DNA of 64,000 nucleotides from Bombardia bombarda. Lineage: Eukaryota; Ascomycota; Sordariomycetes; Sordariales; Lasiosphaeriaceae. Of the stretch, positions 23,851 to 35,700 are shown piece after piece. The stretch lies in contig JAULSR010000011.1 of the NCBI GenBank assembly GCA_030512295.1, positions 930,001 to 994,000 on the forward strand. Direction: 5' to 3'. Position 1 is the first letter of the stretch. The number at the start of each line of letters is the position of its first letter. Both the position numbers and the translations under genes were made by a program. Below the pieces are notes generated by a model. It saw only the letters and a list, made by a program, of their open reading frames with translations, ran no database searches and was not told where the DNA came from.

Positions 23851-25182
23851 TATTCTATAGCAGACTTAACGGGCCTGATCGATGTATCGTCAGACTATCA
23901 ACTATTTCGTATCGCGGTAACACGGGAAAATTATTGGATATTGGATCAGCTGTCAGCGCTTTGTCGAGGGGGGAAAGGGAGGTGGTATAAGGTCGAAGGG
24001 TTGTGGAAGAGGAAGAAAAAAGATTAGGAAGAGTGCGGGAGCGCAGAAGATTAATCTCTGGGTGGGCAGGTAGGCGCAACAAACCTCAGCCTCCGCAGAG
24101 ATTAGATCTGCTGTAAAAGTCAAAATCAAATTCACAAAGATCCACCTGGGTCTCGAGCTTAATCCAGGGCTGGTGTGACAGGATTAAAGAGACACGGTCG
24201 TCTAAGAGGGCCAGATGGGCCGTTTGGCATCTTCCAAGCCGATTTCTTGTCGAGTTGTAGTAACTGAAATGTATTCTAATATGAAGAACCCCGAGTGAGC
24301 GTGGCAAGGACCGTGAAACGAGAATAGGGGCAGGCAAACTCCGTTCGCTGAGCAAGGTTTGTGCGATATTCAAGAGAGGGCTATTGCCCAGCTAGAATAA
24401 TAGCATGTAGAATACGGCTCCAGGTGTGATCGAAATACCTCCACCGCCGTACCTCACAGCCACCGCTGACCCACTGAACCCTCATACCCTCATATATTTC
24501 ACAGCCATTTTTGCAACGGTGGATTTCTTGTGCGAGCCTGGCACAGATGGTGTCGAAGCTAAATTTTAACAATGTGTAACCACCGAGTAGCATCTGAACA
24601 GTGTGTCAAAGTCGCTGACACATGCACACGATCCACATCAAATTTGTCTCCTTTCGTCAGATAGGGTTTCGGCGTCATTTGGAGTTAGAATACGAGATCT
24701 GCCCTGCATCGCGGATGGTATTTAGACAGGTTTCGTGGTGGGAGCAGCTGGCCCTAAAGGACAAGAAACCCAAGTGAGAGTAAAGAAAGTTAAAGGTGAT
24801 AGTAAGCTTAGGTTTTCGCGGAGTATGGCTTGGGTAAGTTCATACCGTACATGTCAGTGACAATGAATCCATGCAACATGACTGAAGGTGCAAAGTGGTG
24901 CTCAACTACAACCCACGAATGAGAGACATCAGATGAAATCCCCTTGCCCCTGAATCCTTGTTTATCAACAGCGAATGCGCCTCTGGGCCCTCAATAATGT
25001 CGTCCAGTTCACGAAAAGACGTTGTGCACCCACATTTGGTTTGACCGTTGAATGCCATCGGGCTTGAAGCCTACCGCTAGTAAACGCCACGTTACGTTTC
25101 TAAAAAGAAAAACCACGCTATTGAAAACTTCACAAGCTAATATTACAAAAGTCGCTACATTATCATCCCTCGCCCCACAAAC
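23851..25182. other. Spacer
   Basis: The upstream region of the Gln-rich gene and the 3' flank of the dehydrogenase. Small ORFs are scattered, none with recognisable features. I see nothing else. Confidence 0.45.
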
Positions 25183-26130
25183 TCAAATCCTCTCGCCCTC
25201 CAACTCGGCCTCGGTCCACTCCCACAGCTTCGCACTCTTGGCCTCATCCTTCGCAACCGGACTCTCGTTTCCGCCCTTCCCCACAGGCACATAATACCTT
25301 CCATTCTCTATCCTCTCCTTCAGCGCCGTCGCCGCCCACAGCTGGCTCTTGGCTCCGTCCTCGACCGGGTACGCCTGCAGCTCCAAGAGCTTGACAACCA
25401 GCCACCACAGCACGTTCTTCTTCTCCAGCGCGACGGCTAGGTCCGTCCGCACGGTGCCGGGGTGCGCCGCCACGGTCAGGATCTGCGGGTAGTGCTTGGC
25501 CATCTGCTGGGCGAAATACACGTTCGCCAGCTTGCTCTGGCCGTAGCGCAGCGCCGAGTAGTGCTCGGCCTGCTCCGTCTTGATGGTGGCGTAGTCGATT
25601 GGACCCGAGGGGCCGCGCAGGGGGATGTTGTGGCCGGCGGACGAGAGCACGACGACGCGCACGTCGGCGTTGGGGAGAGTGGTGGTCTTGAGAAGCAAGG
25701 GGCGGAGGAGCTTGGTGAGGAGGGCGTGGCCGACGTGGTTGGTGCCGAATTGGATCTCGTAGCCCTCAGTGGTGAGCCCCGGGGGCGTGGCCATGATGCC
25801 GGCGTTGAGCATGAGGATGTCGAGCCGGTCGGACTGGCTGACCACGGTGGCGGCGGCGGCGCGGATGGAGGCGAAGGAGGTGAGGTCGAGTTGCAGGGCG
25901 GTGATGTTGGCGGAAGGGACCTCCTTGCGGATTTCGTCGATGGCGGCTTGGGCTTTGGAGAGGGAGCGGGCGCCCATCCAGATGTGCGCGGGCGAGTGCT
26001 TGGCGAACTGGAGGACCGACTGCTTGCCGAGGCCGGCGTTGCCGCCTGTGACGAGGATGACTTTGCCGGTGAGTGAGGGGATCTCGGTGGCGGGGTTGTA
26101 GTGGGAGAGGGAGGCCTGGAAGATTCCCAT
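25183..26130 (-). CDS. Short-chain dehydrogenase/reductase (retinol-dehydrogenase-like)
   Basis: Intronless, 315 residues. This is a classical SDR Rossmann enzyme: the cofactor loop TGGNAGLG is at residues 28-35, NAG at 109-111, the catalytic Ser around 163-164 (VVLSSAG), and the active-site YxxxK at Tyr196-Lys200 (YGQSK). The basic residue after the second strand (GARS, R55) favours NADP(H). The extended C-terminal region (PGTVRTDL..; ..ENGRYYVPVGK) is typical of fungal relatives of WW-domain oxidoreductase and retinol dehydrogenases. The substrate cannot be inferred and no pathway neighbours are present. The start is the first ATG, and the N-terminal spacing to the cofactor motif is normal. 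Confidence 0.88.
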   Translation of the reverse strand: MGIFQASLSHYNPATEIPSLTGKVILVTGGNAGLGKQSVLQFAKHSPAHIWMGARSLSKAQAAIDEIRKEVPSANITALQLDLTSFASIRAAAATVVSQSDRLDILMLNAGIMATPPGLTTEGYEIQFGTNHVGHALLTKLLRPLLLKTTTLPNADVRVVVLSSAGHNIPLRGPSGPIDYATIKTEQAEHYSALRYGQSKLANVYFAQQMAKHYPQILTVAAHPGTVRTDLAVALEKKNVLWWLVVKLLELQAYPVEDGAKSQLWAATALKERIENGRYYVPVGKGGNESPVAKDEAKSAKLWEWTEAELEGERI

Positions 26131-27122
26131 TTTGGCAGACTGGAGACTGGAGGCTTTGTCTTGTCTTTTGATGTGGCTGAGTATGTTGATGCCAATTGAT
26201 GTCGTTCTTGCTGGTGGTGGCGACGAGGGAGCTTCACTCTGCGAGCTCTGGCCTTTTTATCAGTGTCGTCAATTGAGGCTGAGATACGGGATACGGGTGG
26301 CGGCGCAACCAAGACCCCGATGGCTGGCGATGAAAATGAACGCCACAGTGCGAGTCGCTTTATTTGCCATGATTACCAATGATTCATACTTGGTAACAGA
26401 TAACAGTGCCAGAAATGCAATTGGATGCTTTGAACCTGAATAAACAGGAAGTCAGTACCAGCCTGCGAGATAGTATGATAGTGTAATCAATCAGTATTCG
26501 TACCTACCAGATAGAATCATCTTGCTCCGACTCGGCCTCGAGTCTGGAATCTGGAATCTCGGGTCGCTCAAGCTTCCGAACGGCCTCGGCTGTCCACGGA
26601 CCCCGGGCATAGGCTACCATACCAAGGTGCGTGTCTGTATTCGTGGCCAGTAAACAGTCAGCAGCTGGTAGGCAGTTACGTGTCGTCTAAGCCACGTGGA
26701 AATGGTCAGCCACTTCAGTGGTCGTGGTCCGGAGTTATTATCTCCGGCATTCGTGTCGCATGGATGCCTTGCCACTGTTTTATCGAACCAACTAGCTGCC
26801 TGCCGGCCGGTATCTAAGCCGTAACAAGCACGCCATCATTAATCGACCCATCTTCCCGTCCACAAGTACGGATACAGATAAGACCACGAACCTTATCTCC
26901 CAGCTCGTGATACTGCGAACTGAAGACTACACTGTCAAGATTAACATGTGGTGCATAACTGCACCCACCCGTCCGGGATGTCCGATCAATATCTTACACA
27001 TGTGCCTGGAAATCTTACTGGGCTGAACTTCAACATCCCAACTACCAAGCGTTTCGACATGGCTCGCATCTTCCTTCTACAATCTATTCGTACTGCACCA
27101 AGTACTGTCAATCGTCTCGCTG

Positions 27123-27464
27123 TTAGTCGAGTTTATTTTCCTCACCTTCTTTTTCTGGGGGGTCCTCGTCTAATAACATATCTGCTGAAAACTGGGATTG
27201 TTGCCTTCTAGCAGCATCTGAATACGGCTGGATCTGCAACTCATCGTGGCCCGGCGGCTGAGATAGAAAACGAGGCAGCATGGAAGCCAAGACATGCGAG
27301 CCAGTACCTGCGTCTACCATTCGACAACATTTCTCGGCGTAATCTATCCGTGATATCTCTGGAGGTGGAGGGCGGAAACCCTTTGGTACGTTGTAACTGC
27401 ACATGGTGAGGGTGCGGCAGTGCAACCCACTCATATAATTCGATGAAACTGAAGAATTTTGCAC
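27123..27464 (-). CDS. Doubtful small ORF, 113 codons
   Basis: The reading frame contains a proline-rich opening (KGFRPPPPEISRIDYAEKCCRMVDAG) and an acidic tail (EDPPEKEGEENKLD), whose composition looks somewhat protein-like. No domain, homologue or splice structure is recognised, and it may be a chance ORF or the remnant of a gene. Confidence 0.15.
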   Translation of the reverse strand: MQNSSVSSNYMSGLHCRTLTMCSYNVPKGFRPPPPEISRIDYAEKCCRMVDAGTGSHVLASMLPRFLSQPPGHDELQIQPYSDAARRQQSQFSADMLLDEDPPEKEGEENKLD

Positions 27465-28629
27465 GGGAACGAATATATATGCAGCCTCTCGGGTTCCGTC
27501 TGTTTACAATGCACCAATATTTGGGTGGGTGGGAGGGATAAGGTCTAAAACAGAAATGCCCATTCCAACTACTCGAAACTCCGGCTGGCTCGGTTTTTTG
27601 ATATTCCATGAGAGAGCTCATCCTTTACTACCACCTTCCATAATATCCAAGTACCAGAGTTGCACTGCTAGGAAGTAAGTATCCCGGTTGTGTGTTCTGT
27701 AATGGAATCGGTTACTGGCAGTGCTACCTGAAGAATGCTTGATTGAACCTCCCCATATTTCCACCTCAGCTAGTATTCTGCGATAATAAGTTGACCCTTT
27801 GAATTTGACCCTTTGAATACGAAGCCATTTTCATACGTAGGGTTACACTCTGGTTACCTCGATCATCGGTATTCCTACTACATGCAGAAAACCACCGACA
27901 GGTCACCGTGACTGCCAAGATAAGAAAGTCACCGAACTCTACCAGTGCCCCAGCAAAGATCAAGAAATGGTACCCATCAGTGTTTCAAAAAATGTTGTTG
28001 GTGTCTGCATCGTCCTTTTCTTTTCGTCTCCGACCAAATGCTCATCAATATATAGGTACCTATTTCCTGGTGATAAGAATGCGTGGTATCCTTATTTCCG
28101 TATCTGGAGGACGTCTGGTAGCGTGATACCGCCGGCAGATAGCACTAAAACAAAATTTTCAGGGGACGAACACAACCTATAGTGCTGGTGCAACCCCATT
28201 GCGACCATCACCATCTGGGAGGACATTTGAAGTGCCGAAGAGAGATGTGCTTTGCCAAGCTTGCCTTGCCTCAGACTAGTTTCTGGACAAGTGCGGGTGC
28301 TTTCTGACGACGCCCACGCCGCCCACGCCGCCCACGTGCAGATGCACAGGTACGGAACCAACCAAGATGCACACACACTATTCGTGCATACCTATGGCCG
28401 TCGTATCCGTCAGATTTAAGACTCGTCTCACTTCAACCCAACCTATCAATCCGCCAAAACCAATTCACTTTGCCCATAACACGCATTGGGTGTGTAGCAT
28501 TATACATAATGAACTCCGCCCTGCTTACCACCCACCCCACCAAAAGACGTTGTTGTTCCGCATGTGCCCCTTCCATTTACTCGAACACTTCGCACTGAAG
28601 CCAGCCGGTGCTCGGTATTGCAGCGCAGA

Positions 28630-28667
28630 AATACCCAATACCCAATACCCAATACCCAATACCCAAT
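28630..28667. repeat. Heptamer tandem repeat (CCCAATA)n
   Basis: About five perfect copies of a 7-bp unit that reads ATACCCA or CCCAATA. It is not the canonical telomere unit (TTAGGG/CCCTAA). It lies in non-coding DNA about 400 bp upstream of the receptor gene. Confidence 0.9.
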
Positions 28668-29071
28668 GCAATTCCATTACCTGCTACGCCAGAGCTGTGC
28701 CTCCTCTGCCGTGTCACCAGGCACCACAGGCCGCTTTTTCTTCCAGAAATCCTTACCAACAACTGGGGGGTCTCTCCATCACACCTTGAAAGTGCCGTGC
28801 TTACCATACCAACTGCTCAGCTCGAGACTGCAAGTTTAACTCGCCGGACTGGACTCAATCAGCACCCCGCCCTACCTCTTCTACTCAATCTCACCTGGAG
28901 ATGCGGAGGGCGAACGAGATGAGGCTGTCACTCAAAACTGTCATTCCCCGGATTTTCTCTCAAATGTGATAAACGTGTTATATTTCCAAGAGAATCGCGA
29001 ACTCATTTCATCTCCTCACAATACTGGACGCTGCGCAGTCTCATGCAGGCAAGAGACCAGACGCCTCCGCC

Positions 29072-30603
29072 ATGGCCGACCAGACTCCATCTCACGATGC
29101 TCTCAACAACATGCCCGCTCTGGACCCCCCGGCCGGAGAGGTGCCCGACTTTGACAGCCCGCCAAACCGCAACGACATTGGCATAATCGTCAGCGTTGTG
29201 TGCGTCACCTTGACGACGTTGATGGTCCTGGCGCGCGGCTACTTTAGGATAGTGGCCATGAAGAAGGTTGCGATTCAGGACTGTGAGTGTCACTTGAAAT
29301 CACATTGTTGTTGCCCTGATGCTAACTCACTCAACCACAGTCCTCGCGCTTTCGTCCTTTGTACGTTGATCTTGATTCAAGCACTACCAACCCCATCAAC
29401 TAACACGTCCAGGGTTGCTACATCGGCTACATCTACTGCGTTCTCAGTCTCGTCCACTCCCCGGGAGTCTTTGTCCACCAATGGAACATACGTCTCCGCG
29501 ACCTGACCGAAGTCCTTTGGGTAAACAAACCCCCCCTCTTACCCCCTTAGCCCCTTTCCACCCCCACCTATCCCACCATATCTCCCTAACACCCACACCC
29601 ACCGCAGATAATCCACCTCGGCGCAAACTTCTACGGCATCGTCATCGGCTGCATGAAGACCGCCATCCTCCTCGACTGGCTCCAGATGTTCACCCCCGGC
29701 AACGCCCGCAAGACAAACACCAAATTCTTCTACGCCTGCTGGGCCGTCATCTCGGTCAACGCGCTCTACTACTTCTCCGCCACCATCACCCAGAACCTCT
29801 CGTGCATCCCGTTCGAGAAGATCTGGGACAAGACGATCCCCGGCGGCCACTGCATCGACGAGAAGGTGCTGCAGATCGTCGCCGCCGCCATCAACCTCGT
29901 CTCCGACGTCGCCATCCTCATACTCCCGCAGCACATCATCTGGAAGCTGCAGATCTCCCAGCAGAAGAAAATCGGCGTGTCGCTGATCTTTGCCGTGGGT
30001 ATATTCGGGTGTATCGCGGCGGGCATCAGGCTGAGCTACTCGATTTCTTTCCACTCGAGCCCGGACGCGAGCTACGCGGTGTCGCTGCTGGCGCTGTGGT
30101 CGGTGGGCGAGATGTCGGCTGTTTTCTTGGTGTTTTGCGTGCCGGCGATACCAAAGACGCTCAAGCATTTGGGGCTGTGGAAGCTGTTGTTTCCTAATAG
30201 TCCGAACTCGTCTGCCGCGAAGAGCGGGGGAAGTAATGTTCTTGGCGGCGGGCTGAGTCTTTCGGGGAAGAGCGGCGGTGGGAGTGGGGCGCATCACCAC
30301 CGGAACAGCATGCCGCTGCGGTATCAGAAGCTGGATAGGGAGAGGGACGGCGTGCCGTTGAAGGATTTGCCGTCTAATGATTCACAAGCGGTCATGTACA
30401 GCTCTGAGTCGACGGAGCGGCTGCAAGATGACGCGGTGGAGTATCAGATGGATCCGAAGAACGATTTTGGGATACTGAGGACGACGCAGGTCGTGACGGT
30501 TACGACGCCTGCGGTGCATGTGCAGCCGAGGGGCGCGCCGAGGGAGATTTCAAGGGATAGGTTGGTGCAGGATGACCGACAGCATCCGTGGGTGGCGAGG
30601 TAG
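29072..30603 (+). CDS. Pth11-like integral membrane protein (fungal rhodopsin-type GPCR)
   Basis: Exons 29072-29282, 29341-29360 (only 20 nt), 29413-29520 and 29608-30603 give 444 residues. After about 35 N-terminal residues there are seven hydrophobic spans; the first is IGIIVSVVCVTLTTLMVLA. Family marks include GANFYGIVIGCMKTAILLDWLQMF and the long loop with LSCIPFEKIWDKTIPGGHCID before a VSDVAILILPQHIIWKLQ span. The cytosolic tail of about 150 residues is Gly/Ser-rich with a His patch and ends QHPWVAR. There is no cysteine-rich CFEM domain at the N-terminus. Relatives sense surface or nutrient cues at the plasma membrane, but the ligand is unknown. The 20-nt exon is needed for the frame to continue (FLALSSF). 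Confidence 0.82.
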
Positions 30604-31865
30604 TGAAGTGAGCCGAGATGGAGTTTATACCAAGGAGTGTTTTCAGGGAGGTGGGATTTATTGGAGGCTTGGATATACATACGGAGCTGGGTAAACTATG
30701 GAGGCCTTCTACGATACCAGCGACGGTTACGACACGACGAAATAGGGGCACAGGACATGGGACTTGGGAAATGGCAAACAGGATGCAAGATATGGGATTA
30801 ATGGGTTGGGCTTGGTTTTGGATACGGTCACGGGAAATGGAGACGGAACAACCTTCTGTTGTGATCTCGCAGACAGGAAAGGAGGCGGATAGGCATGTGG
30901 ATAGCCGCGGGTCAGGTTCCCGGGCCCATTGTACGATTAAGATGGACGAAATATGTAAATATGCCAGTAGTTAAGGCTTCAAGCTAGGTCTCTTTTTGAA
31001 AACCCGATATCCTTAACGTGCACCTATCGTATGCTAGAACTAATGTCTGGATTGCCAAATGGTCGCGTGAGACTAACCCTACATCCAAACACATCCGGCA
31101 TCCGGTCTTTTTTCCCACCGTTATCGTCGCTTCTGCGCCACTGCCGGCGGGAAATCAAAAACTCCAAACGGCCCTTTCCCTTCATTCTAGGCCTTTGTGT
31201 CGCGGAGATCCCGTAGAATGTGGTGACATAATCAATGAAGCCATGTGCTGCCCGTGTGCTGTGGCGTAGGGTGGACGCTGGCATTGCGGCAGAGACGGTA
31301 ACGTGGGTGTTGTTACAAAGGAGACACACACCCACACATTCAAGACACAGAGAGAATAGAAGAGACAGGCTATGGCGGACGGTGGATTACATACACTGGC
31401 ACAGCTTGTGACACCTACTCTTCTGGTGTTTTTTGTTCCGATGCTGCGCCTTCTTACGACATACATATCACGGATACAATACTGCTTGCGACGACAACAA
31501 TCGACCGACCAGTATGATGCTTACTACACTCCCCTCTACTCTCGTGTTTGTTGTGAAAGCGACGAGGAAGCACACTTCTCGTCTGAAAGACTCGGACTAT
31601 ATTAAGATCAATTAGTGCCCAAATCGACCATCGTAACTAGTGACCAGACCTCGGAGGAATCTGAGCAGATGTCTCGGACAATATCTAAGAATAAGCCAGC
31701 GCCGTTGCATTGCTAGATGGCAACAATCAATATATTGATTATCTCATCTCAGAGTTTACTCATTCGAGATGACAAGCTCACAGCGAGTAATTAATTGACA
31801 AGCCAAAAAACAATCAACAACTGATACAATTGACTTGCTGATATCGTCAAAAAGATAAAAAGAAA
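30604..31865. other. Spacer
   Basis: The receptor 3' flank and non-coding DNA up to the tRNA-Glu gene. No credible gene was seen. Confidence 0.45.
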
Positions 31866-31959
31866 TTCGGATACCGGGAGTCGAACCCGGGGATGTTGAG
31901 TGATCAGACACTTGTGTTAGAAGTGAGAGTCAACGATGTTACCGCTACACCATACCCGA
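31866..31959 (-). tRNA. tRNA-Glu (CUC) with 23-nt intron
   Basis: The minus strand shows acceptor stem TCGGGTA pairing with TATCCGA (one G-U), a D-arm with TGGTGTAGCGGTAACA, and the T-arm CCGGGTTCGACTCCCGG. The anticodon stem GTTGA/TCAAC encloses CTCTCA, then a 23-nt intron one base 3' of the anticodon CTC, then C. The total is 94 nt, or about 71 nt after intron removal. The anticodon reads glutamate GAG codons. Confidence 0.9.
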
Positions 31960-32712
31960 TGGATTAATCGTGAATGGATTCCGATTTGCTGATTCGTCTG
32001 GCTAGGATTGGGGTACACAGAGGACGAGACGTGGGTCTGGCTAAATTTCCACGCAAAGCAGTCCGCTTTCTCAACTAAGGTAGTATCCACAAAGATCCCG
32101 ACCCTCACCACGACTCTCATCTAGGACAGCATCCATGCGCTGTGAGCGACATGATGCGTTCACTCAGCCCTTCGCGCTGCTGGACCATCAACTGCGTACT
32201 ACCACCAAGATCTACCTTACTCCCAAAATATACTCTCTGTTTCTTACGGTTTCCAACACAACCTCACGAGCACAGCGCTCCCTTAACTCAAGCCCCATTT
32301 CATAGTCAGGCACAAACAGCTCATATGATAGGTAGGTTTATTCTAAAGATGCTAAACTACAGAAACAATGATGATTTTTATGCCATTTGCATTTTTGCCT
32401 ACTAACCTGTATTGTTTCTCTCTCCCTCCGCCTCATCGTCTCCCAGAGTAAAAACAAAACGCGAAAGAATAACAAGCCCGGAAATAATGAATCGATACTG
32501 CCGCTTACCTGCTGCCTACGCATAGCTCCCGCCACCCACTCAGATAGCTTGCTCAGCCATTGTGTCGCATCGCATCGCATCGCGCACCATCGATCATCCC
32601 AACCCCTTCCTTCCCTTTGAACGCCATACTTCCCAACTTTCTCAATCAATTCCTTATCTCACCCTCTTACACACAGACACAACACAAACTCAAGATAGCC
32701 AATGTATCTACT
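31960..32712. other. Spacer and SPT5 3' flank
   Basis: No credible gene. Low-complexity GCATCGCATCGCATCGC repeats lie near 32568-32583. Confidence 0.4.
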
Positions 32713-35700
32713 CTAATCATCGTCCGTATACCTCGGACCACTCGCCGCCGGCGTCTCCGGACCATACGCCGCTGGCGTTGGCGCGCCATAATATACGCCT
32801 CCACCACTCGCAGCCGGCGTCGGCGCCACCTGCGCAGCAGGCGTAGGCGCACCGCCATCATTCCCCCAGCCACCCTGCCACGCGCCCGGCGTCGGCGCGC
32901 TAACCATCGGCGTCGGCGCGCTGTAAGCCCCCGGGGTCGGCGCATTGAGTGCAGCCGGTGTCGGTGCACCCAGACCTGCACCGGGTGTCGGCGCATCGTA
33001 TGCCGCGGGGGTGTATCCCCAGCTGTCTGCACCGCTGGCACCGGGCGTCGGCGCCGAGATGCCGCCGCTGCCGCCATAGGCGGGTGTCTTGGCTCGCCAT
33101 GCGTCGCCTCCGCTGCTGCCGCCGTATGCTGGGGTCTTGGACCCGTGTCCAAATCCGTCTGGGGCAGGCGTCATAGCGCCGGACTGCCAGGCGGGGGTGC
33201 GTGAGCCACCACCGTACGAAGTAGCACCACCGTATGACGTAGCGCCGCCATAAGAAGTGCGGCTGCCGTCGTAAGGATTGACGGTGCGGGAGCCGTCGCC
33301 CCAGGCGGGTGTGCGCGAGCCGGCAGTGTTCTCGTTGCGGCTCCAAGCTGGTGTGCGGGCGGTGGCTTGGTTATTGTTAGCTCTCATTTCTCTTGACAGA
33401 AGACTGGAAGTGGTAGACTTACCCTTGGAAGAACCCCAGGCGGGTGTTCGCTCTGAACCTCCCCCAGCCGAGGGCGTCCTGCTGCCTCCGGCCCAGTCGC
33501 CACCTCCTCCACCGAACCCGCCACGTCCACCGCCGCCACCATAACCTCCCCGTCCACGACTAGTGATATCGATAGGGCGGCCGGTGACCTTGTCCTTGAA
33601 CGCGAGATCTGCCTTGGCAACAGTGATAATCTTGCCCTTGGTATGCAGCTCAACACGCGCGTGTGTATCAGTGGTATCCTTGACGATACCAAGTAGGCCC
33701 TTGTAGCCACCCTTCTTGATCGTGACAGTCTGGTTGATGGCGCGATCCGGGCCAAAGCTCTTGGGTGGTGGCGCATTGTTTCCAGCTGGATTGCGTTTCA
33801 ACGCAGGATTCATCGAGTCCAGATCAGGCCCACCAGCGGCATTGATTCGTCCGCCCTTGGCTGCGATGGTGTTCACACTGCTAGCCCTTGTGACAAACAC
33901 ACCCGCATTCTCGTTTGTGGTGTTGGTGTGGAGGAAGATGAATGATCTGTGAATGTGGATGATCTTGCCCTGGCGCTGCTGTCCACCATACTCACGGACT
34001 ACGTCGTCCAGCCGGATCTCAGAGCCGTTGCGGTCTGCGGCAACAGCTGTCTTCCTCTTCGGAAGCAAATTGGTGATTTGGGAAGGCATTATCTGCTTCG
34101 TCTCGCCATGTTGCTCCAAAACCACCAGGGACTCGCGGTCTACCTTGACGATGCAGCCCACGGTGGTGGGATCCAACTGAACCAGGTCAAGAAGCGAGTA
34201 CTGACCAAGGGACCCCTGACCACCGATATCGTCGGCCTCACGGAGATCCTTGCTAAAGACTGTGATTTCCGTGTTCGTCTGATCCGTCAACAACGTCACA
34301 CGATCATCGACAATCTTGACCACCATACCGACTTCATCACGGAAGCGGCTTCCACCAATGACCTTGACGTGATCTCCAGCTCTGAAGCGCTTGCGAAGAC
34401 CCTTATTCGGGACCTCAATCGTCTGGCCCTTTAGGTCTCCCTCAGTCACCTGCAGCGTGACGATGTCGCCTTGTACATTGGTTGCCTTGCCGACAACTCC
34501 GCGTTGCTCGCCATGGTACACCTCGATAATGTCGCCCGGTACATAGGCAACGTTCGTGTTGCTGTCCTTCAGGCTGGCAGCAAGGGCCTTGAGATCGAGG
34601 TTCTCTGTGCCGTCCTCTGCTCCGCTGGCGAACTTGGTGACCTCCTCCAGAGTGGGGTTGACATCCTTGACTTCGAGTGCCTGGATCTTGATGTCCTTGA
34701 CCAAAAAGCCGTTGTCAAATTCGTCGCCCATATAATTCCAGCAGTTGGGTCCCGCGTTGCTGGCAGTGACAAACCGTGGCTGCCTCTTCCTAGCCTCGAC
34801 CTCACTGAATAGCCTCTGGGGAGGACGGGGTCCCGGTGCACCAGGGCGCTTGCGCTTTCCATTCGCATCAAGTGCTGCGAGGGCGTCGTCCCTGACACCA
34901 TAATCCAGCCTGGGAATGTAGCGGACACGGGCCTCGAGACCGTTCTCTGTCACGTCGAGAATCTGGGCCAGATCGCCAGCATACTTTGCCGGCTTGCGGA
35001 TTCGAACCCAGGCACCAGGCTCCAAGTTGGGGGTTTTGGTAACCCGCAAAAGATCAGGCATGTCCTTGATCTCGACAAGGATCATTTTGGTCCGGGGATA
35101 CACGTTAAGTATGCCGTCCAGTGCAATCATGATGTCGTTTTGTCGCTGTGCTTCAACGTAGATGTACCCCTTCATGACCGAGTTTACTCCGCCGCGCTCA
35201 AAGGCCGAGATTATGGGCACCTCGTTCTTCGTCCCCAGTCTCTCCTCCACGCGGCGTATGATGGAGAAGACAACCTCGCGCTCCTTGCCTTCCTTGCACC
35301 TGACAGCCCAGATGCTGGGATCCTCCACGCTGGGAAGCAACAAGCGCTTGGGCACAACCACGCTGTCCCCGAAGCCCCTCGCGGGGGCGCGCTTGCCATA
35401 GCGCTCGCGGAGGATCTCGGCCTGTTTCTCAGCGTCGAGGCTGGCCTCCATCTCTCGCCGCCGGTCGAGTTCGCGATGTCTTCTATCGTCGTTGAGTCGG
35501 CCATTGTCGGCAACGTCGTCGGGGTGGGCATTGTCGATGAAGTCTTCTATCTCTTCGCCGTCCTTCTCTTCGTCCTCACCCTCGTCTTCGTCGTCGACCT
35601 CGGCTTCGATATCGAAGAAGGCTGCGCGGCGGTCTCTGCGGCGCTTGCGACGATGGCCCTACGTAATCGGGTTAGCACCCCACATAATGTCCCCGCTCAC

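Larger units (their letters stand above)
26131..29071. other. Gene-poor region, about 2.9 kb
   Basis: No confident gene is seen here. It contains a perfect 14-bp tandem duplication at 27791-27818 (unit ttgaccctttgaat), GC-rich triplicated sequence near 28309-28335, and a 7-mer repeat at 28630-28667. A weak minus-strand ORF at 27123-27464 is listed separately. The receptor gene promoter occupies the end. Confidence 0.4.

Noticed and set aside
25462..26101. Plus-strand ORFs opposite the dehydrogenase
   Set aside because: Gly/Glu-rich mirror frame of an SDR coding region.
28630..28667. Interstitial telomere repeat
   Set aside because: The unit is CCCAATA, not CCCTAA; only five copies, no subtelomeric gene context.
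34990..35010. Sequence resembling a tRNA T-arm (GGATTCGAACC)
   Set aside because: It lies within SPT5 coding sequence and there is no matching acceptor or anticodon stem nearby.
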